This document shows positions 45,897 to 55,158 of a DNA stretch of 64,000 bases, in pieces. The translations under genes were made by a program, and so were the position numbers. Numbering within the stretch: position 1 is the first letter of the stretch; the number at the start of each line of letters is the position of its first letter. The notes under the pieces were generated by a model. It ran no database searches. It was not told the origin of the DNA and saw only the letters and a list, made by a program, of their open reading frames with translations. Source of the DNA: Brachybacterium huguangmaarense (GTDB lineage Bacteria > Actinomycetota > Actinomycetes > Actinomycetales > Dermabacteraceae); assembly GCF_025725725.1 (NCBI RefSeq), contig NZ_CP107020.1:2108001-2172000 (forward strand), given 5' to 3'.

Positions 45897-46535
45897 ATGG
45901 CGGGTAACACCGAGTACACGCTCCCCGATCTCCCCTACGACTACAGCGCTCTCGAGCCTGCGATCTCCGGCAAGATCATGGAGCTCCACCACGACAAGCA
46001 CCACGCGACGTACGTCAAGGGCGCCAACACCGCGCTCGAGAAGCTCGCCGCCGCCCGCGAGTCCGGGGACTTCGGCACCATCAACCAGCTGTCGAAGGAC
46101 CTCGCGTTCAACCTCGGCGGCCACGTGAACCACTCGATCTTCTGGACGAACCTCTCGCCCGAGGGCGGCGACAAGCCCGAGGGCGAGCTCGCCGCCGCGA
46201 TCGACGACCAGTTCGGCTCGTTCGACAAGTTCCGCGATCAGTTCTCCGCCGCCGCGCTGGGTATCCAGGGCTCCGGCTGGGCGATCCTCGCCTTCGACTC
46301 GATCGCCAAGAACCTCGTCATCGAGCAGTTCTACGACCAGCAGAACGGCATCCCGGTCGCGACCGTGCCGCTGTTCCAGCTGGACATGTGGGAGCACGCC
46401 TTCTACCTCGACTACCAGAACGTCAAGGCGGACTACGTCAAGGCGATCTGGAACATCGTGAACTGGAAGAACGTGGCGGAGCGCTTCGAGAACGCTCGCA
46501 CCAACACGCAGGGCCTGGTGACCCCGGGCGCCTGA
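45897..46535 (+). CDS. sodA: superoxide dismutase (Mn/Fe)
   Basis: 212 residues. Metal ligands are visible: His in [15 protein letters not shown], His in [10 protein letters not shown], Asp and His in [14 protein letters not shown]. The Gly-Gly-Asp and Gln/Gly context (GIQGSGWA) suits a manganese or cambialistic enzyme, but metal choice cannot be fixed by reading. ATG 45897 has AAAGGATGG at a good distance; ATG 45888 in the same frame is an alternative. The enzyme detoxifies superoxide in the cytoplasm. A G+C-rich hairpin follows the stop. Confidence 0.95.
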   Translation: MAGNTEYTLPDLPYDYSALEPAISGKIMELHHDKHHATYVKGANTALEKLAAARESGDFGTINQLSKDLAFNLGGHVNHSIFWTNLSPEGGDKPEGELAAAIDDQFGSFDKFRDQFSAAALGIQGSGWAILAFDSIAKNLVIEQFYDQQNGIPVATVPLFQLDMWEHAFYLDYQNVKADYVKAIWNIVNWKNVAERFENARTNTQGLVTPGA

Positions 46536-46847
46536 GCCCGTGTCGCCTCGGCGCGCGCGCCGCGCCTGAATCCTGCCGTCGACGGCCGGTCCCTCCACGG
46601 GGCCGGCCGTCGCGCATGTCCGGACCCGACGGGAGGCCGCGAGCCCCCGAACCCCGACCGGGACGACGACGGCCCTTTCCGCGCCGTCCCTCCCCACGTC
46701 GCACTCGTCCCCATCGCGCCGCGCGCCCTGTGCCGTCGCGCCGCGCGCCGCCAGGGTGGGTGCATCCGGTGCGGACCGGAGGCCCGGGTGGTCCGGGCGA
46801 GGCCGCGGCGCGCGAGGGCGCCGCGGCACGGACGAAAGGGAACGGCC
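46536..46847. other. intergenic region between sodA and the SSB gene
   Basis: 312 bases of very high G+C; besides the sodA hairpin at 46581-46611 nothing is recognised. It must contain the SSB promoter. Confidence 0.5.
46581..46611 (+). terminator. hairpin after sodA
   Basis: 9-bp stem GACGGCCGG / CCGGCCGTC (46581-46589 / 46603-46611), extended inward by CCC/GGG, 45 bases past the sodA stop. Confidence 0.6.
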
Positions 46848-47369
46848 ATGCGCGAACTGCGGACGACGGCGATGGGCAACGTCGCCAAGGACATCACGAT
46901 CCATGAGTACCCTGACGGCGGGGTGACGGCGATCATCCGGCTCGCTGTCACCTCCCGCTACTACGACCAGGGCTCCAAGGACTTCACCGACCGCAAGACG
47001 GAGTTCATCACCGTGTACGCGCGCCGTGCCCTCGCCCGCCACGTCGGGGCGTGCGTGCACAAGGGAGATCCGCTCATCGTGACGGGCCGGCTGTCGACGA
47101 ACGAGTGGGAGCGCGAGGACGGCAAGCCCGGGCACTCCCTCGTCATCAACGCCGAGGCGATCGGGCACGATCTCACCTTCGGCGCCTCGGAGTACACGCG
47201 CAGCCCGCGCCGCCGGGACGAGCCGGACATCGACGAGAACACCGGCGAGATCATCTCGACGACGACGGGCTCGCTCGTCGGGACGGCCGCCGGGGGCGAG
47301 GACGGGGGAGCGGGGCTGGTCGATCCGGAGCGCGATCCCGCCCTCGCGGACGCCGGCGCCCCCTTCTGA
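46848..47369 (+). CDS. single-stranded DNA-binding protein, accessory type
   Basis: 173 residues. OB fold of the SSB family: TTAMGNVAKDITIHEY, VTAIIRLAVTSRYYD, FITVYARRALARHVGACVHKGDPLIVTGRLS and WEREDGKPGHSLVINAEAIGHDL. The C-terminal tail is short and ends ADAGAPF, with the terminal Pro-Phe kept but few acidic residues, so binding to repair partners may differ from the housekeeping SSB. It starts behind GAAAGGGA. Probably the second SSB paralogue (SsbB-like) typical of actinobacteria. Confidence 0.88.
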   Translation: MRELRTTAMGNVAKDITIHEYPDGGVTAIIRLAVTSRYYDQGSKDFTDRKTEFITVYARRALARHVGACVHKGDPLIVTGRLSTNEWEREDGKPGHSLVINAEAIGHDLTFGASEYTRSPRRRDEPDIDENTGEIISTTTGSLVGTAAGGEDGGAGLVDPERDPALADAGAPF

Positions 47370-47385
47370 GCAGGCCGGGGCTCGG

Positions 47386-47946
47386 CTACCGGAGGGTGCT
47401 CTCGCCCTCGCCGAGGCTCTCGGCGAGGGCGTCGGCGAGGTCGGGCACCAGATGACTGCCGAGCGCGTAGTCACGGCGGCCGCGACCGCGCACGGCGCAC
47501 CAGGTGCCGGCGTCCCTGTCCGTCCGGGCGGCGACGACCGCGCGCACGGCGCCGTCGCCGAGCCGCTCACGGGCCTGCTCCGACGAGCCCTCGGTGACGC
47601 GGACGGCGTCCAGATCGCACGCCACGACACCGCCGACGGCGATGTCCGGCCACACGACCTCGGCGAGGGCGTGCAGCGGATCGTGCACGGCGGGCACGTC
47701 ATCGATCTCGATCGGCGTCAGGTGGTGCGGATCGGCCTCGGCCGCCTCCCGCGAGGCGTCGTCCAGGAGCGCACCGAAGGAGGGCTGGCTGCGGATCAGC
47801 GCCCCCGTGTCGACGAGGGCGAACCACCGCGGGGCGGCCAGCGGGGCATCGCCGACGTGGCGGGCGACCTCGAGGACCGCGGCGGCCAGGGCGGCGGTGG
47901 GGGCGTCGAGCGCGTCGCCCGGGGCGGAAGCTGAGTTCTCGGCCAT
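47386..47946 (-). CDS. PPA1309 family protein
   Basis: 186 residues. Pattern ALAAAVLEVARHVGDAP, PRWFALVDTGALIR, HLTPIEIDDVPAVHDPLHAL, VVWPDIAVGGVVACDLD and RDYALGSHLVPDLADAL is that of the PPA1309 family, found across actinobacteria and usually divergent from the UPF0182 membrane protein, as here. Function unknown. ATG 47946. Confidence 0.85.
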   Translation of the reverse strand: MAENSASAPGDALDAPTAALAAAVLEVARHVGDAPLAAPRWFALVDTGALIRSQPSFGALLDDASREAAEADPHHLTPIEIDDVPAVHDPLHALAEVVWPDIAVGGVVACDLDAVRVTEGSSEQARERLGDGAVRAVVAARTDRDAGTWCAVRGRGRRDYALGSHLVPDLADALAESLGEGESTLR

Positions 47947-48091
47947 GGGTGTGTCCTGTCACAATGGAGGAGCCGGCGCGGATGCGGCGGCATCACTGTA
48001 CCCGGACCGGTCGTGCCCGACGGGCACGCTCCTCGGGTCGGCGACGACGTCGGCCCAGGGTCCGGTCCGCCCCGGCAGCGCAAGGATCCCC

Positions 48092-51000
48092 GTGAGCTTC
48101 TCCATCCCCATCGGTGACGCACCTCAGCCCGCTCCGCGGCGCCCCGCGACGGGAGGGCGGCGTCGCCGTCTCTCTCCCGCGGTGATCACAGCGGTCGTGA
48201 TCGGCGCGCTGCTCGTGGTCCTGCTGCTCATGTCCGAGCTCGTGACCCGGTTCCTGTGGTTCGACCAGCTCGGCTACGACCGGGTGCTCATGACCTCCTG
48301 GATCGCGCAGGGCGTCCTCTTCCTCATCGGCGCGATCGCCTTCGCCATCCCGCTGTACGTGAGCCTGCGCATCGCCTACACGCGCCGGCCCGTCTACCCG
48401 CCGGTCACGCGCGAGCAGGAGGCGCTCGAGCAGTTCCGCAGCGCGGTGGACCCGCTGCGCCGCGGCGTCACGATCATCGCCCCCATCGTCGTCGGCCTCT
48501 TCGGCGGCCTCGCCGCCTCGCGGTCCTGGCAGGAGGCGCTGCTGTTCATGCATCCGCAGAGCTTCGGGACCGCCGACCCGATCTTCGGCAACGACGTCTC
48601 GTTCTACGTGTTCACGCTCCCGATGATCGACCTCGCGCTCGCCTTCGCGCGCTTCGTGTGCCTGGTCGCCCTGATCGGCGCGATCATCGGCCACTTCGTC
48701 TACGGCGGCGTCTCGTGGGACCAGTCCGAAGGGCTCGGCGTGACCCGCGCCGCCCGCCGCCACCTGGGCGTGCTCGCGGCGCTGTACGTGCTGCTGCTCG
48801 GCGTCTCCCACTGGTTCGAGCGCTACGGCCTGCTCACCGGGAGCCACTCGCGCTTCGACGGCGCCTCGTACACCGACGTGCACGCGATCCTGCCCGCCAA
48901 GACGATCCTGGCGATCGCGGCGGTCATCGTCGCGGCCCTGTTCGTGCTCTGGATCTTCCGCGGCGACTGGCGGATCCCCGCGATCGGGGCGGGCCTCATG
49001 ATCCTCGCGACCCTCGCGGTCGGCACCGCCTATCCGTGGCTCATCCAGCGCTTCCAGGTCACCCCGAACGAGCGCTCCCTCGAGCAGCAGTACATCCAGC
49101 ACAACATCGACGCCACCCGCACCGCCTACGGCCTCGACGACGTCAACGAGATCGGCTACGAGGCCGCGACCGACGCCACGCCGGGCGCGCTGCGCACGGA
49201 TGCGGACACGGCCGCGCAGATCCGTCTGCTCGACCCGTCGGTCGTCTCGCCGACCTTCGGCCAGCGCGAGGCGAACCGTCGCTACTGGGGCTTCGACGAC
49301 GTGCTGTCCGTCGACCGGTACAAGATCGACGGCGGCCTGCAGGACACCGTGATCGGCGTGCGCGAGCTGCGGCCCGACAAGCTCGACCTGTCGGAGCAGT
49401 CCTGGGTCAACCAGCACATCACCTACACCCACGGTTTCGGCGTCGCAGCGGCCTACGGCAACCATCGCAGCGCCGACGGCGAGCCCGACTTCCTCGAGTC
49501 CGGGGTGCCCGGCCAGGGAGCGCTCGGGAAGTTCGAGGAGCGTGTCTACTTCGGCAAGCACTCGCCGGACTACTCGATCGTCGGCGCGCCCAAGGGCTCC
49601 GACCCGCAGGAGTTCGACTATCAGGCGGGCACGGGCGACACGACCGCCGGCACCCAGATATCCAACACCTTCGCCGGTGACGGCGGCCCGTCGCTCAGCA
49701 ACTGGTTCGTGCGCCTGCTGTACGCGATCAAGTTCCGCGACCCCAACGTCGTGATCTCCTCGTACGTCAACAGCGACTCGCAGGTGCTGTACGACCGCAA
49801 CCCCGAGCAGCGTGTGCACGCGGTCGCGCCGTTCCTGTCGCTCGACTCGGGCATGTACCCCGCGGTGGTCGACGGCCGCCTGGTGTGGGTGGTCGACGGC
49901 TACACCACCACCACGCAGTACCCGTACTCCCAGAGCATCGGGCTGGACGACACGATCCGCGACTCCCAGACGGACCCCTCCGAGACCAGCTCGCTGCGCA
50001 GCTCCGAGGCCAACTATCTGCGCAACGGCGTCAAGGCCACGGTCGACGCCTACGACGGCTCGGTCACCCTGTACGCGTGGGACACCGACGACCCGATCCT
50101 GAAGGCGTGGCAGCAGGTGTTCCCCGGTGAGATGAAGAGCATCGACACCGTCAGCGGGGACCTCATGCAGCATCTGCGCTACCCCGAGGACCTGTTCAAG
50201 ACCCAGCGCACCGTGCTCGCGCGCTACCACGTGACGAGCGCCAACGAGTTCTACGGGCAGCAGGACTTCTGGCAGATCCCGCCGGATCCGACCAAGGGGG
50301 CGACGACCGCGGCGGACGGCACCACCCAGCAGCGCGAGGCGCAGCCCCCGCACTACCTGACGCTCCAGATGCCCGACGAGGACTCGCCGCGCTTCACGAT
50401 GTCCTCGAGCTATGTGCCGGCGGAGGGCCAGCAGGTGCTCTCGGGCTTCCTCGCGGTCGACTCCGAGACCGGCGACGCGGCGGGCAAGCCGGCGGACTCC
50501 TACGGCAAGCTCACGCTGCTGACGCTGCCCGCCTCCAACCCGGTCAACGGGCCCGGTCAGGTGCAGGCCACGTTCAACTCCGACCCGGCGGTCTCGCAGG
50601 CGCTGAACCTGCTGAAGTCCGGCAACTCGGAGGTCATCAACGGCAACCTGCTCACCCTGCCGATCGGCGGCGGCCTGCTGTACGTGCAGCCGGTCTACCT
50701 GCAGTCCTCGACGGCCGGCGGCGGCACCCAGTACCCGCTGCTGCAGATGGTCCTGGTCTCCTTCGGCGAGAAGATCGGCTTCGCGCCCACGCTCGACCAG
50801 GCCCTCGACGAGGTCTTCGGCGGAGACTCCGGCGCCAACGCCGGTGACGCCGGCGTGAGCGCCGAGGGACAGGCGGGCGCCAAGGACACGTCCACGGGCG
50901 AGACGACGACGGATGAGGACCAGGGCGCACCGTCGCAGGACGCCGGGGACGCCCAGACCCGCCTGGACCAGGCGCTGGCTGACATGCGGACCGCCGAGGA

Positions 51001-51151
51001 CGACGCCGCGGCGGCGATGCAGGCCGGGGACTGGACCAAGTACGGAGATGCCCAGACCCGCCTCGGCGACGCCCTGGACCGCGCCGTGGCCGCCAACCAG
51101 GAGCTCACCGGGAGCGGCGCCGGGCAGGCCAGCGACGGGGGAGGGAACTGA
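48092..51151 (+). CDS. UPF0182 family membrane protein
   Basis: 1019 residues from GTG 48092. Seven membrane helices within the first 320 residues (for example VITAVVIGALLVVLLLMSEL; ILAIAAVIVAALFVLWIF), then a large extracytoplasmic domain with the family segments NERSLEQQYIQHNI, ANRRYWGFDDVLSVDRYKID, FGVAAAYGNHR and YFGKHSPDYSIVG. The last 130 residues are acidic, repetitive and probably disordered, with a closing coiled coil. Role unknown; it is conserved in actinobacteria. A 15-bp hairpin follows. Confidence 0.92.
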   Translation: MSFSIPIGDAPQPAPRRPATGGRRRRLSPAVITAVVIGALLVVLLLMSELVTRFLWFDQLGYDRVLMTSWIAQGVLFLIGAIAFAIPLYVSLRIAYTRRPVYPPVTREQEALEQFRSAVDPLRRGVTIIAPIVVGLFGGLAASRSWQEALLFMHPQSFGTADPIFGNDVSFYVFTLPMIDLALAFARFVCLVALIGAIIGHFVYGGVSWDQSEGLGVTRAARRHLGVLAALYVLLLGVSHWFERYGLLTGSHSRFDGASYTDVHAILPAKTILAIAAVIVAALFVLWIFRGDWRIPAIGAGLMILATLAVGTAYPWLIQRFQVTPNERSLEQQYIQHNIDATRTAYGLDDVNEIGYEAATDATPGALRTDADTAAQIRLLDPSVVSPTFGQREANRRYWGFDDVLSVDRYKIDGGLQDTVIGVRELRPDKLDLSEQSWVNQHITYTHGFGVAAAYGNHRSADGEPDFLESGVPGQGALGKFEERVYFGKHSPDYSIVGAPKGSDPQEFDYQAGTGDTTAGTQISNTFAGDGGPSLSNWFVRLLYAIKFRDPNVVISSYVNSDSQVLYDRNPEQRVHAVAPFLSLDSGMYPAVVDGRLVWVVDGYTTTTQYPYSQSIGLDDTIRDSQTDPSETSSLRSSEANYLRNGVKATVDAYDGSVTLYAWDTDDPILKAWQQVFPGEMKSIDTVSGDLMQHLRYPEDLFKTQRTVLARYHVTSANEFYGQQDFWQIPPDPTKGATTAADGTTQQREAQPPHYLTLQMPDEDSPRFTMSSSYVPAEGQQVLSGFLAVDSETGDAAGKPADSYGKLTLLTLPASNPVNGPGQVQATFNSDPAVSQALNLLKSGNSEVINGNLLTLPIGGGLLYVQPVYLQSSTAGGGTQYPLLQMVLVSFGEKIGFAPTLDQALDEVFGGDSGANAGDAGVSAEGQAGAKDTSTGETTTDEDQGAPSQDAGDAQTRLDQALADMRTAEDDAAAAMQAGDWTKYGDAQTRLGDALDRAVAANQELTGSGAGQASDGGGN

Positions 51152-51229
51152 CGCCGCACACGGTGCGCGAGCGGTGCCGTGAGGTTCGCGGGCGCCGACG
51201 TCGCAGGTCAGACCGCGCGTAACGCAGTT

Positions 51230-51264
51230 CACGTCGCCCCCGATTGGACATCGGGGGCGACGTG
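51230..51264 (+). terminator. 15-bp perfect hairpin after the UPF0182 gene
   Basis: Arms 51230-51244 and 51250-51264 with a TGGAC loop, lying between the UPF0182 stop and tRNA-fMet. No T run, but stem strength suggests termination or processing. Confidence 0.6.
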
Positions 51265-51285
51265 GGCCTACTGTGGAGAAGTCGC

Positions 51286-51360
<75 letters not shown>

Positions 51361-51432
51361 GAGATGAAGGCCCTCGATCAGGAAACTGGTCGGGGGCCTT
51401 CGCCTATGCTCACCCGATGGCACAATTCCCGC

Positions 51433-52089
51433 ATGAGCGAGCACGCCCCCCGATCCCGCACCTTCCTGTTCATCGGCGACTCCGTCACCGCCGGTCGCCG
51501 TGAGGAGGACCCCGAGGACCTCGGCTTCGGCTACGTGCGCCTCATCGCCGAGCACGTCGCCGCGCACGAGCCCGCCTCCCGCGTCGTCAACCGCGGCCGC
51601 GGCGGCGACCGGGTGCGTGACCTCGCCGCGCGCTTCACGGCCGACTGCCTGGACCTCGACCCCGACGTCGTGACCATCGCCGTCGGTGTCAACGACACCT
51701 GGCGGCGCTTCGACCAGGACGACCCGACGGACGACGACGACTTCGAGGCCGACTACCGCTTCCTGCTCGACCAGCTCTCGGCCACCCGTCCCGCCGCCCC
51801 GGTGCTGCTCGTCGTACCCTTCGTGACCGACGTCGATGCCGAGCGGGCGGCCTTCCACGCGGACCTCGATCCCAAGGTCCATCGTCTGCGCTCCCTCGCG
51901 CACGAGTTCGGGGCGACGCTCGTCGACGCCGAGAAGACCATGCACGACGCCCTCGCGGACGGCCACACGCCGCAGACCCTGGCCCCCGACGGCATCCATC
52001 CCACGGTCGCCGGGCACCGCCTGATAGCCGACGCCTGGCTCGACGCGTTCCGCGACGAGGAGCACCACCAGCATCACCACCGGGAGTGA
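51433..52089 (+). CDS. SGNH/GDSL-type esterase
   Basis: 218 residues from ATG 51433. All four SGNH blocks are present: block I FIGDSVTAG (nucleophile Ser), block II NRGRGGD, block III VGVND (Asn), block V DGIHPT (Asp/His). Cytoplasmic, since no signal peptide is seen. It probably hydrolyses an acetyl or acyl ester. The C-terminus is His-rich (EEHHQHHHRE), which may bind metal. It is convergent with the calpain-like gene, 25 bases apart. Confidence 0.88.
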   Translation: MSEHAPRSRTFLFIGDSVTAGRREEDPEDLGFGYVRLIAEHVAAHEPASRVVNRGRGGDRVRDLAARFTADCLDLDPDVVTIAVGVNDTWRRFDQDDPTDDDDFEADYRFLLDQLSATRPAAPVLLVVPFVTDVDAERAAFHADLDPKVHRLRSLAHEFGATLVDAEKTMHDALADGHTPQTLAPDGIHPTVAGHRLIADAWLDAFRDEEHHQHHHRE

Positions 52090-52114
52090 CCCGTCCGGCC
52101 CCGCGAGCCGAGGC

Positions 52115-52879
52115 TCAGCGCCGCACGGTCGCGACGGTCCGGTCGAGCGAGAGAAACCCGCGGCGGAAGGTGCGCGCGTCCACGGTCAGCACGTCCTCGG
52201 GCCGCCACGGGTTCCTCAGACGCACGTGCCCCGTCACGGGATCCGCACCGACGACGGCCATCACGTGGTCCCGGGGGAGCGGGCCGTGCTCGGTGCGCAC
52301 GAGCGGGCTCGCGGGATGGGTCGAGGCGACGATCGCGTGCCCGGCCCGCAGCCACTCGTCGATCGACGACGCCGGGGGCAGGCGCAGGTGGGTGCGCACC
52401 GGGAGGCCCGTCAGCACGGCCAGTCCGGACCGGCCGAAGCCCCGGGCGAGAACGCGGTACGAGCCCGCCACGTGCAGCGCGGCCGCCTTCTCCACGATCC
52501 CCACCCACCCGGGCGCGGCACCGGCCTCGCGAGCGTAGGCCCACCGGCCCTGCGCCGTGACGGGCATCGTGCGGTCCACGAGCACCCGCACCGGGCGTCG
52601 GCGCTCGTACAGGGTCACGGCCCAGGTGTCTCCGGGGCCGGGAGCCAGCAGGTGCCGGCCCGCGGCGGGGTCGGCCTCGTGCACGGCCAGCAGCGCGGCC
52701 ACCACCCAGCAGTCACCGAGCACTCCTTGGCGCGGGCGGCGCGTGCGGTCCAGGGCCGAACGGTCCTCGCGCCACCCGGCCGCGCCGGGACCCAGCGCAG
52801 GGCTCTCGACGCCCTGTGACGCGCGAAGGCGCCGGCCCACGCCTCGCCTCGCGAGGACGTGGAGCCGGCGCCTCCACAT
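52115..52879 (-). CDS. calpain-like (C2) cysteine protease
   Basis: 254 residues from ATG 52879. The triad has calpain context: Cys in RQGVLGDCWVVAALLAV (about residue 60), His in PRDHVMAVVGADPVTG and Asn in VRLRNPWRPEDVLTVD. QGxLGDCW and the RNPW motif are diagnostic of clan CA family C2. No signal peptide or calcium EF-hands. The N-terminal 50 residues are Arg-rich and a large inverted repeat (52827-52836 / 52864-52873) lies there, so the real start may be later. It follows the PPi-PFK gene by 17 bases on the same strand. Substrate and role unknown. Confidence 0.78.
   Translation of the reverse strand: MWRRRLHVLARRGVGRRLRASQGVESPALGPGAAGWREDRSALDRTRRPRQGVLGDCWVVAALLAVHEADPAAGRHLLAPGPGDTWAVTLYERRRPVRVLVDRTMPVTAQGRWAYAREAGAAPGWVGIVEKAAALHVAGSYRVLARGFGRSGLAVLTGLPVRTHLRLPPASSIDEWLRAGHAIVASTHPASPLVRTEHGPLPRDHVMAVVGADPVTGHVRLRNPWRPEDVLTVDARTFRRGFLSLDRTVATVRR
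52827..52873 (-). terminator. inverted repeat after the PPi-PFK gene
   Basis: 10-bp arms AGGCGCCGGC / GCCGGCGCCT with a 27-base loop that contains another short stem. It is downstream of the PPi-PFK stop and overlaps the assumed start of the calpain-like gene. Confidence 0.45.
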
Positions 52880-52896
52880 GACGGGCCCTGCGGCGC

Positions 52897-54117
52897 TCAG
52901 TGCTGGGCGGCGGGCTCGATCTTCTGGCCCACGCGCTCCATGACCTTCTGGAACCACGGCTGGGAGATGTCGAAGGCCTTGTGGCCGGCGATCCGGTCGA
53001 ACTCCACGGCGCGCAGCACGTCGCCGCGCTCCTCGTCGTGCCCGATCACGCCGGTGCCGCCCTCGAGGGCGACCTGCACGGCCAGGTCCGTCATCGACTG
53101 GATGAGCCGCAGATCCGCCTGGTTGGCCTTGGCCGAGCGGGCGAAGTAGCCCGACTTCTGCACCATGACCTTCTCGGCGCCGAGCTTCTCGGCGAACTGC
53201 TTGGCGAACCACTGGCCGGGGTTGATGGTGTCGAGCTTGACGTGCCCGAACGGGTCCATCTCCGGCTCCTCGCCGCGGGACTGCATCTCGGCCACGATCT
53301 CCGGGATGCCGGCGCCCTCGGACAGGAAGATGTTGACGCAGTCATGGGTGTCCATGATCGACTTCAGGCGCTCGGCCTCGGCGTCGATGTCGAGCGCCAT
53401 CTCGGGCAGGAACACCGCGTGCACGTCCCACTTCTCGCCCGACAGCCCGATCTCGGGCAGCCACTCCTGGCGGTCGTGCCACTGCTGGTAGTACTCGGCG
53501 GCCTGCGCGGTGAGGTAGCCGCACGCACGACCCATGATCTCGTGCACGATCAGCATGCGCGGGTTCGAGCCGTGCTCGGCGATCACGTTCTGGGCGAAGA
53601 TCGAGGTCTGCTCGGCCGCGGTCATGGCGCCGAGCGACTGGCGGATCGGCACGATGTCGTTGTCGATCGTCTTGGGCAGGCCCACGACCTGCAGCTCGTA
53701 GCCGTTGTCGTGGAGGTACTGGGCGAGGTCGGCCGCGGTGGTGTTGGTGTCGTCGCCGCCGATCGTGTGGAGCACGTCGACGCCGTCCTCCTTGAGCTTG
53801 TCGGCTGCCACCTCGAGGGCGTCCTCGCCCTCCTGGATCAGGCCGCGCTTGACGAGGTCGGCCGTGTTGGTGAGCTTGACGCGCGAGTTGCCGATCGGCG
53901 AGCCGCCGAAGTCGTGCAGCAGATGCGCCTTCTCCCGGACCACGTCGTCGACGACGATCTTCTCGCCCGACAGCAGCCCCCAGTAGCCATGGCGGTAGGC
54001 GATGATCTCGACGTCCGGCACCAGCGCCGTGTAGCGCTCGACCAGGCCGCCCACGGCGGAGGACAGGCAGGGGGCGTAGCCACCGGCGGTGAGCAGAGCG
54101 ACGCGCTTGACGGTCAT
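52897..54117 (-). CDS. pyrophosphate-dependent 6-phosphofructokinase
   Basis: 406 residues. PFK fold: VALLTAGGYAPCLSSAV, HTIGGDDTNTTAADLA, GLPKTIDNDIVPI, MGRACGYLTAQAA, FLSEGAGIPEI. The GGDD (in place of GGDG of ATP enzymes) and the Lys in PKTIDND mark a PPi-using enzyme, which phosphorylates fructose 6-phosphate reversibly with pyrophosphate. It sets the glycolytic step without ATP. ATG 54117 follows AAAGGGCTGC. Its 3' side abuts the calpain-like gene. Confidence 0.9.
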   Translation of the reverse strand: MTVKRVALLTAGGYAPCLSSAVGGLVERYTALVPDVEIIAYRHGYWGLLSGEKIVVDDVVREKAHLLHDFGGSPIGNSRVKLTNTADLVKRGLIQEGEDALEVAADKLKEDGVDVLHTIGGDDTNTTAADLAQYLHDNGYELQVVGLPKTIDNDIVPIRQSLGAMTAAEQTSIFAQNVIAEHGSNPRMLIVHEIMGRACGYLTAQAAEYYQQWHDRQEWLPEIGLSGEKWDVHAVFLPEMALDIDAEAERLKSIMDTHDCVNIFLSEGAGIPEIVAEMQSRGEEPEMDPFGHVKLDTINPGQWFAKQFAEKLGAEKVMVQKSGYFARSAKANQADLRLIQSMTDLAVQVALEGGTGVIGHDEERGDVLRAVEFDRIAGHKAFDISQPWFQKVMERVGQKIEPAAQH

Positions 54118-54298
54118 GGAGTGCAGCCCTTTCGGATCGGTGCACGGGACGCGGCGCGCACGGGCGCGCCGATCCCGAGGGGAACGGCCCGAGTCTAGCG
54201 GCGGCGCCGGGGCGATGCCCGGGCGGTTCGTCCGCGACGGGGTGCTCGGCGCTCGCGGGCCTGGGCGCGGGGCTGCTCAGGGCCCGCGCAGGGGCTGC

Positions 54299-55093
54299 TC
54301 AGCGCTCGCGCGGGGCGAGCGCGGCGAGCGCCTCCTCGTGCAGGAGCGAGTTGGAGGCCATCGCGTTGCCGCCGAAGGGCCCGTTCTCGCCGTCGAGGGA
54401 GGTGAAACGCCCGCCGGCCTCGGTGACGATCGGCGCGAGGGCCACCATGTCGTGGAGGTTCAGCTCGGGCTCGGTGGCCATGTCGACCGCTCCCTCCGCG
54501 ACGAGCATGTACGACCAGAAGTCCCCGAAGGCGCGCGTGCGCCAGCAGCGCTGCATGAAGTTGAGCATCTGCGGCAGGCGGTCGGTCTCGGCCCAGGCGT
54601 GCAGCGAGGAATAGGACAGGAAGGCGTGGTCGAGCTCGGCCACGTCCGAGACGTGGATCTGCGTGGCCGAGGAGAGCCGCGACCCGGTCCAGGCGCCCGA
54701 GCCCTGGCCGGCCCACCAGCGGCGGGACAGGGCCGGTGCGGAGACGAGCCCGACGACCACCTCGCCGTCCTCGATGAGCCCGATCAGGGTGGCCCACACG
54801 GGCACGCCGCGCACGAAGTTCGCCGTCCCGTCGATGGGGTCGATCACCCACTGCCGCGGGGAGTGCCCCGTCGAGCCGAACTCCTCGCCGATCACCTGGT
54901 CGCGCGAGCGGGCGCGGGCGAGCTGCGCACGGACCAGCTGCTCGGCGGCGCGATCCGCGTCGGTCACCTCGGTCAGGTCGGGCTTGGTCTCGACGCGCAG
55001 GTCCTGCGCCTTGAAGCGCGACATGGTGAGCTGGTCGACCGCGTCGGCGAGGACGTGGGCCAGGCGGAGATCATCGGCATAGGCGCTGGACAT
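54299..55093 (-). CDS. hisN: histidinol-phosphatase HisN (inositol-monophosphatase family)
   Basis: 264 residues from ATG 55093 (ATG 55099 also possible). Metal and phosphate site motifs: GEEFGSTG, DPIDGTANFVRG, and AVDMATEPELNLHDMVALAPIVTEAGG. The start SAYADDLRLAHVLADAVD and KPDLTEVTDADRAAE is typical of actinobacterial HisN, the histidine pathway phosphatase. Inositol-1-phosphatase activity is an alternative. Downstream, 12-bp repeats (54269-54280, 54291-54302) duplicate the sequence at its stop codon. Confidence 0.88.
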   Translation of the reverse strand: MSSAYADDLRLAHVLADAVDQLTMSRFKAQDLRVETKPDLTEVTDADRAAEQLVRAQLARARSRDQVIGEEFGSTGHSPRQWVIDPIDGTANFVRGVPVWATLIGLIEDGEVVVGLVSAPALSRRWWAGQGSGAWTGSRLSSATQIHVSDVAELDHAFLSYSSLHAWAETDRLPQMLNFMQRCWRTRAFGDFWSYMLVAEGAVDMATEPELNLHDMVALAPIVTEAGGRFTSLDGENGPFGGNAMASNSLLHEEALAALAPRER

Positions 55094-55158
55094 GGGCATC
55101 ACTGTACGGGCCCGCGGGCGCCGGGGCGCACAGCGCCACAGCTCGCAGACGCCGCGCC

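Noticed and set aside
54263-54302. Direct repeats GGGGCTGCTCAG after hisN
   Set aside because: Only 12 bases, 22 apart, in a very G+C-rich tail; most likely a small local duplication without function.
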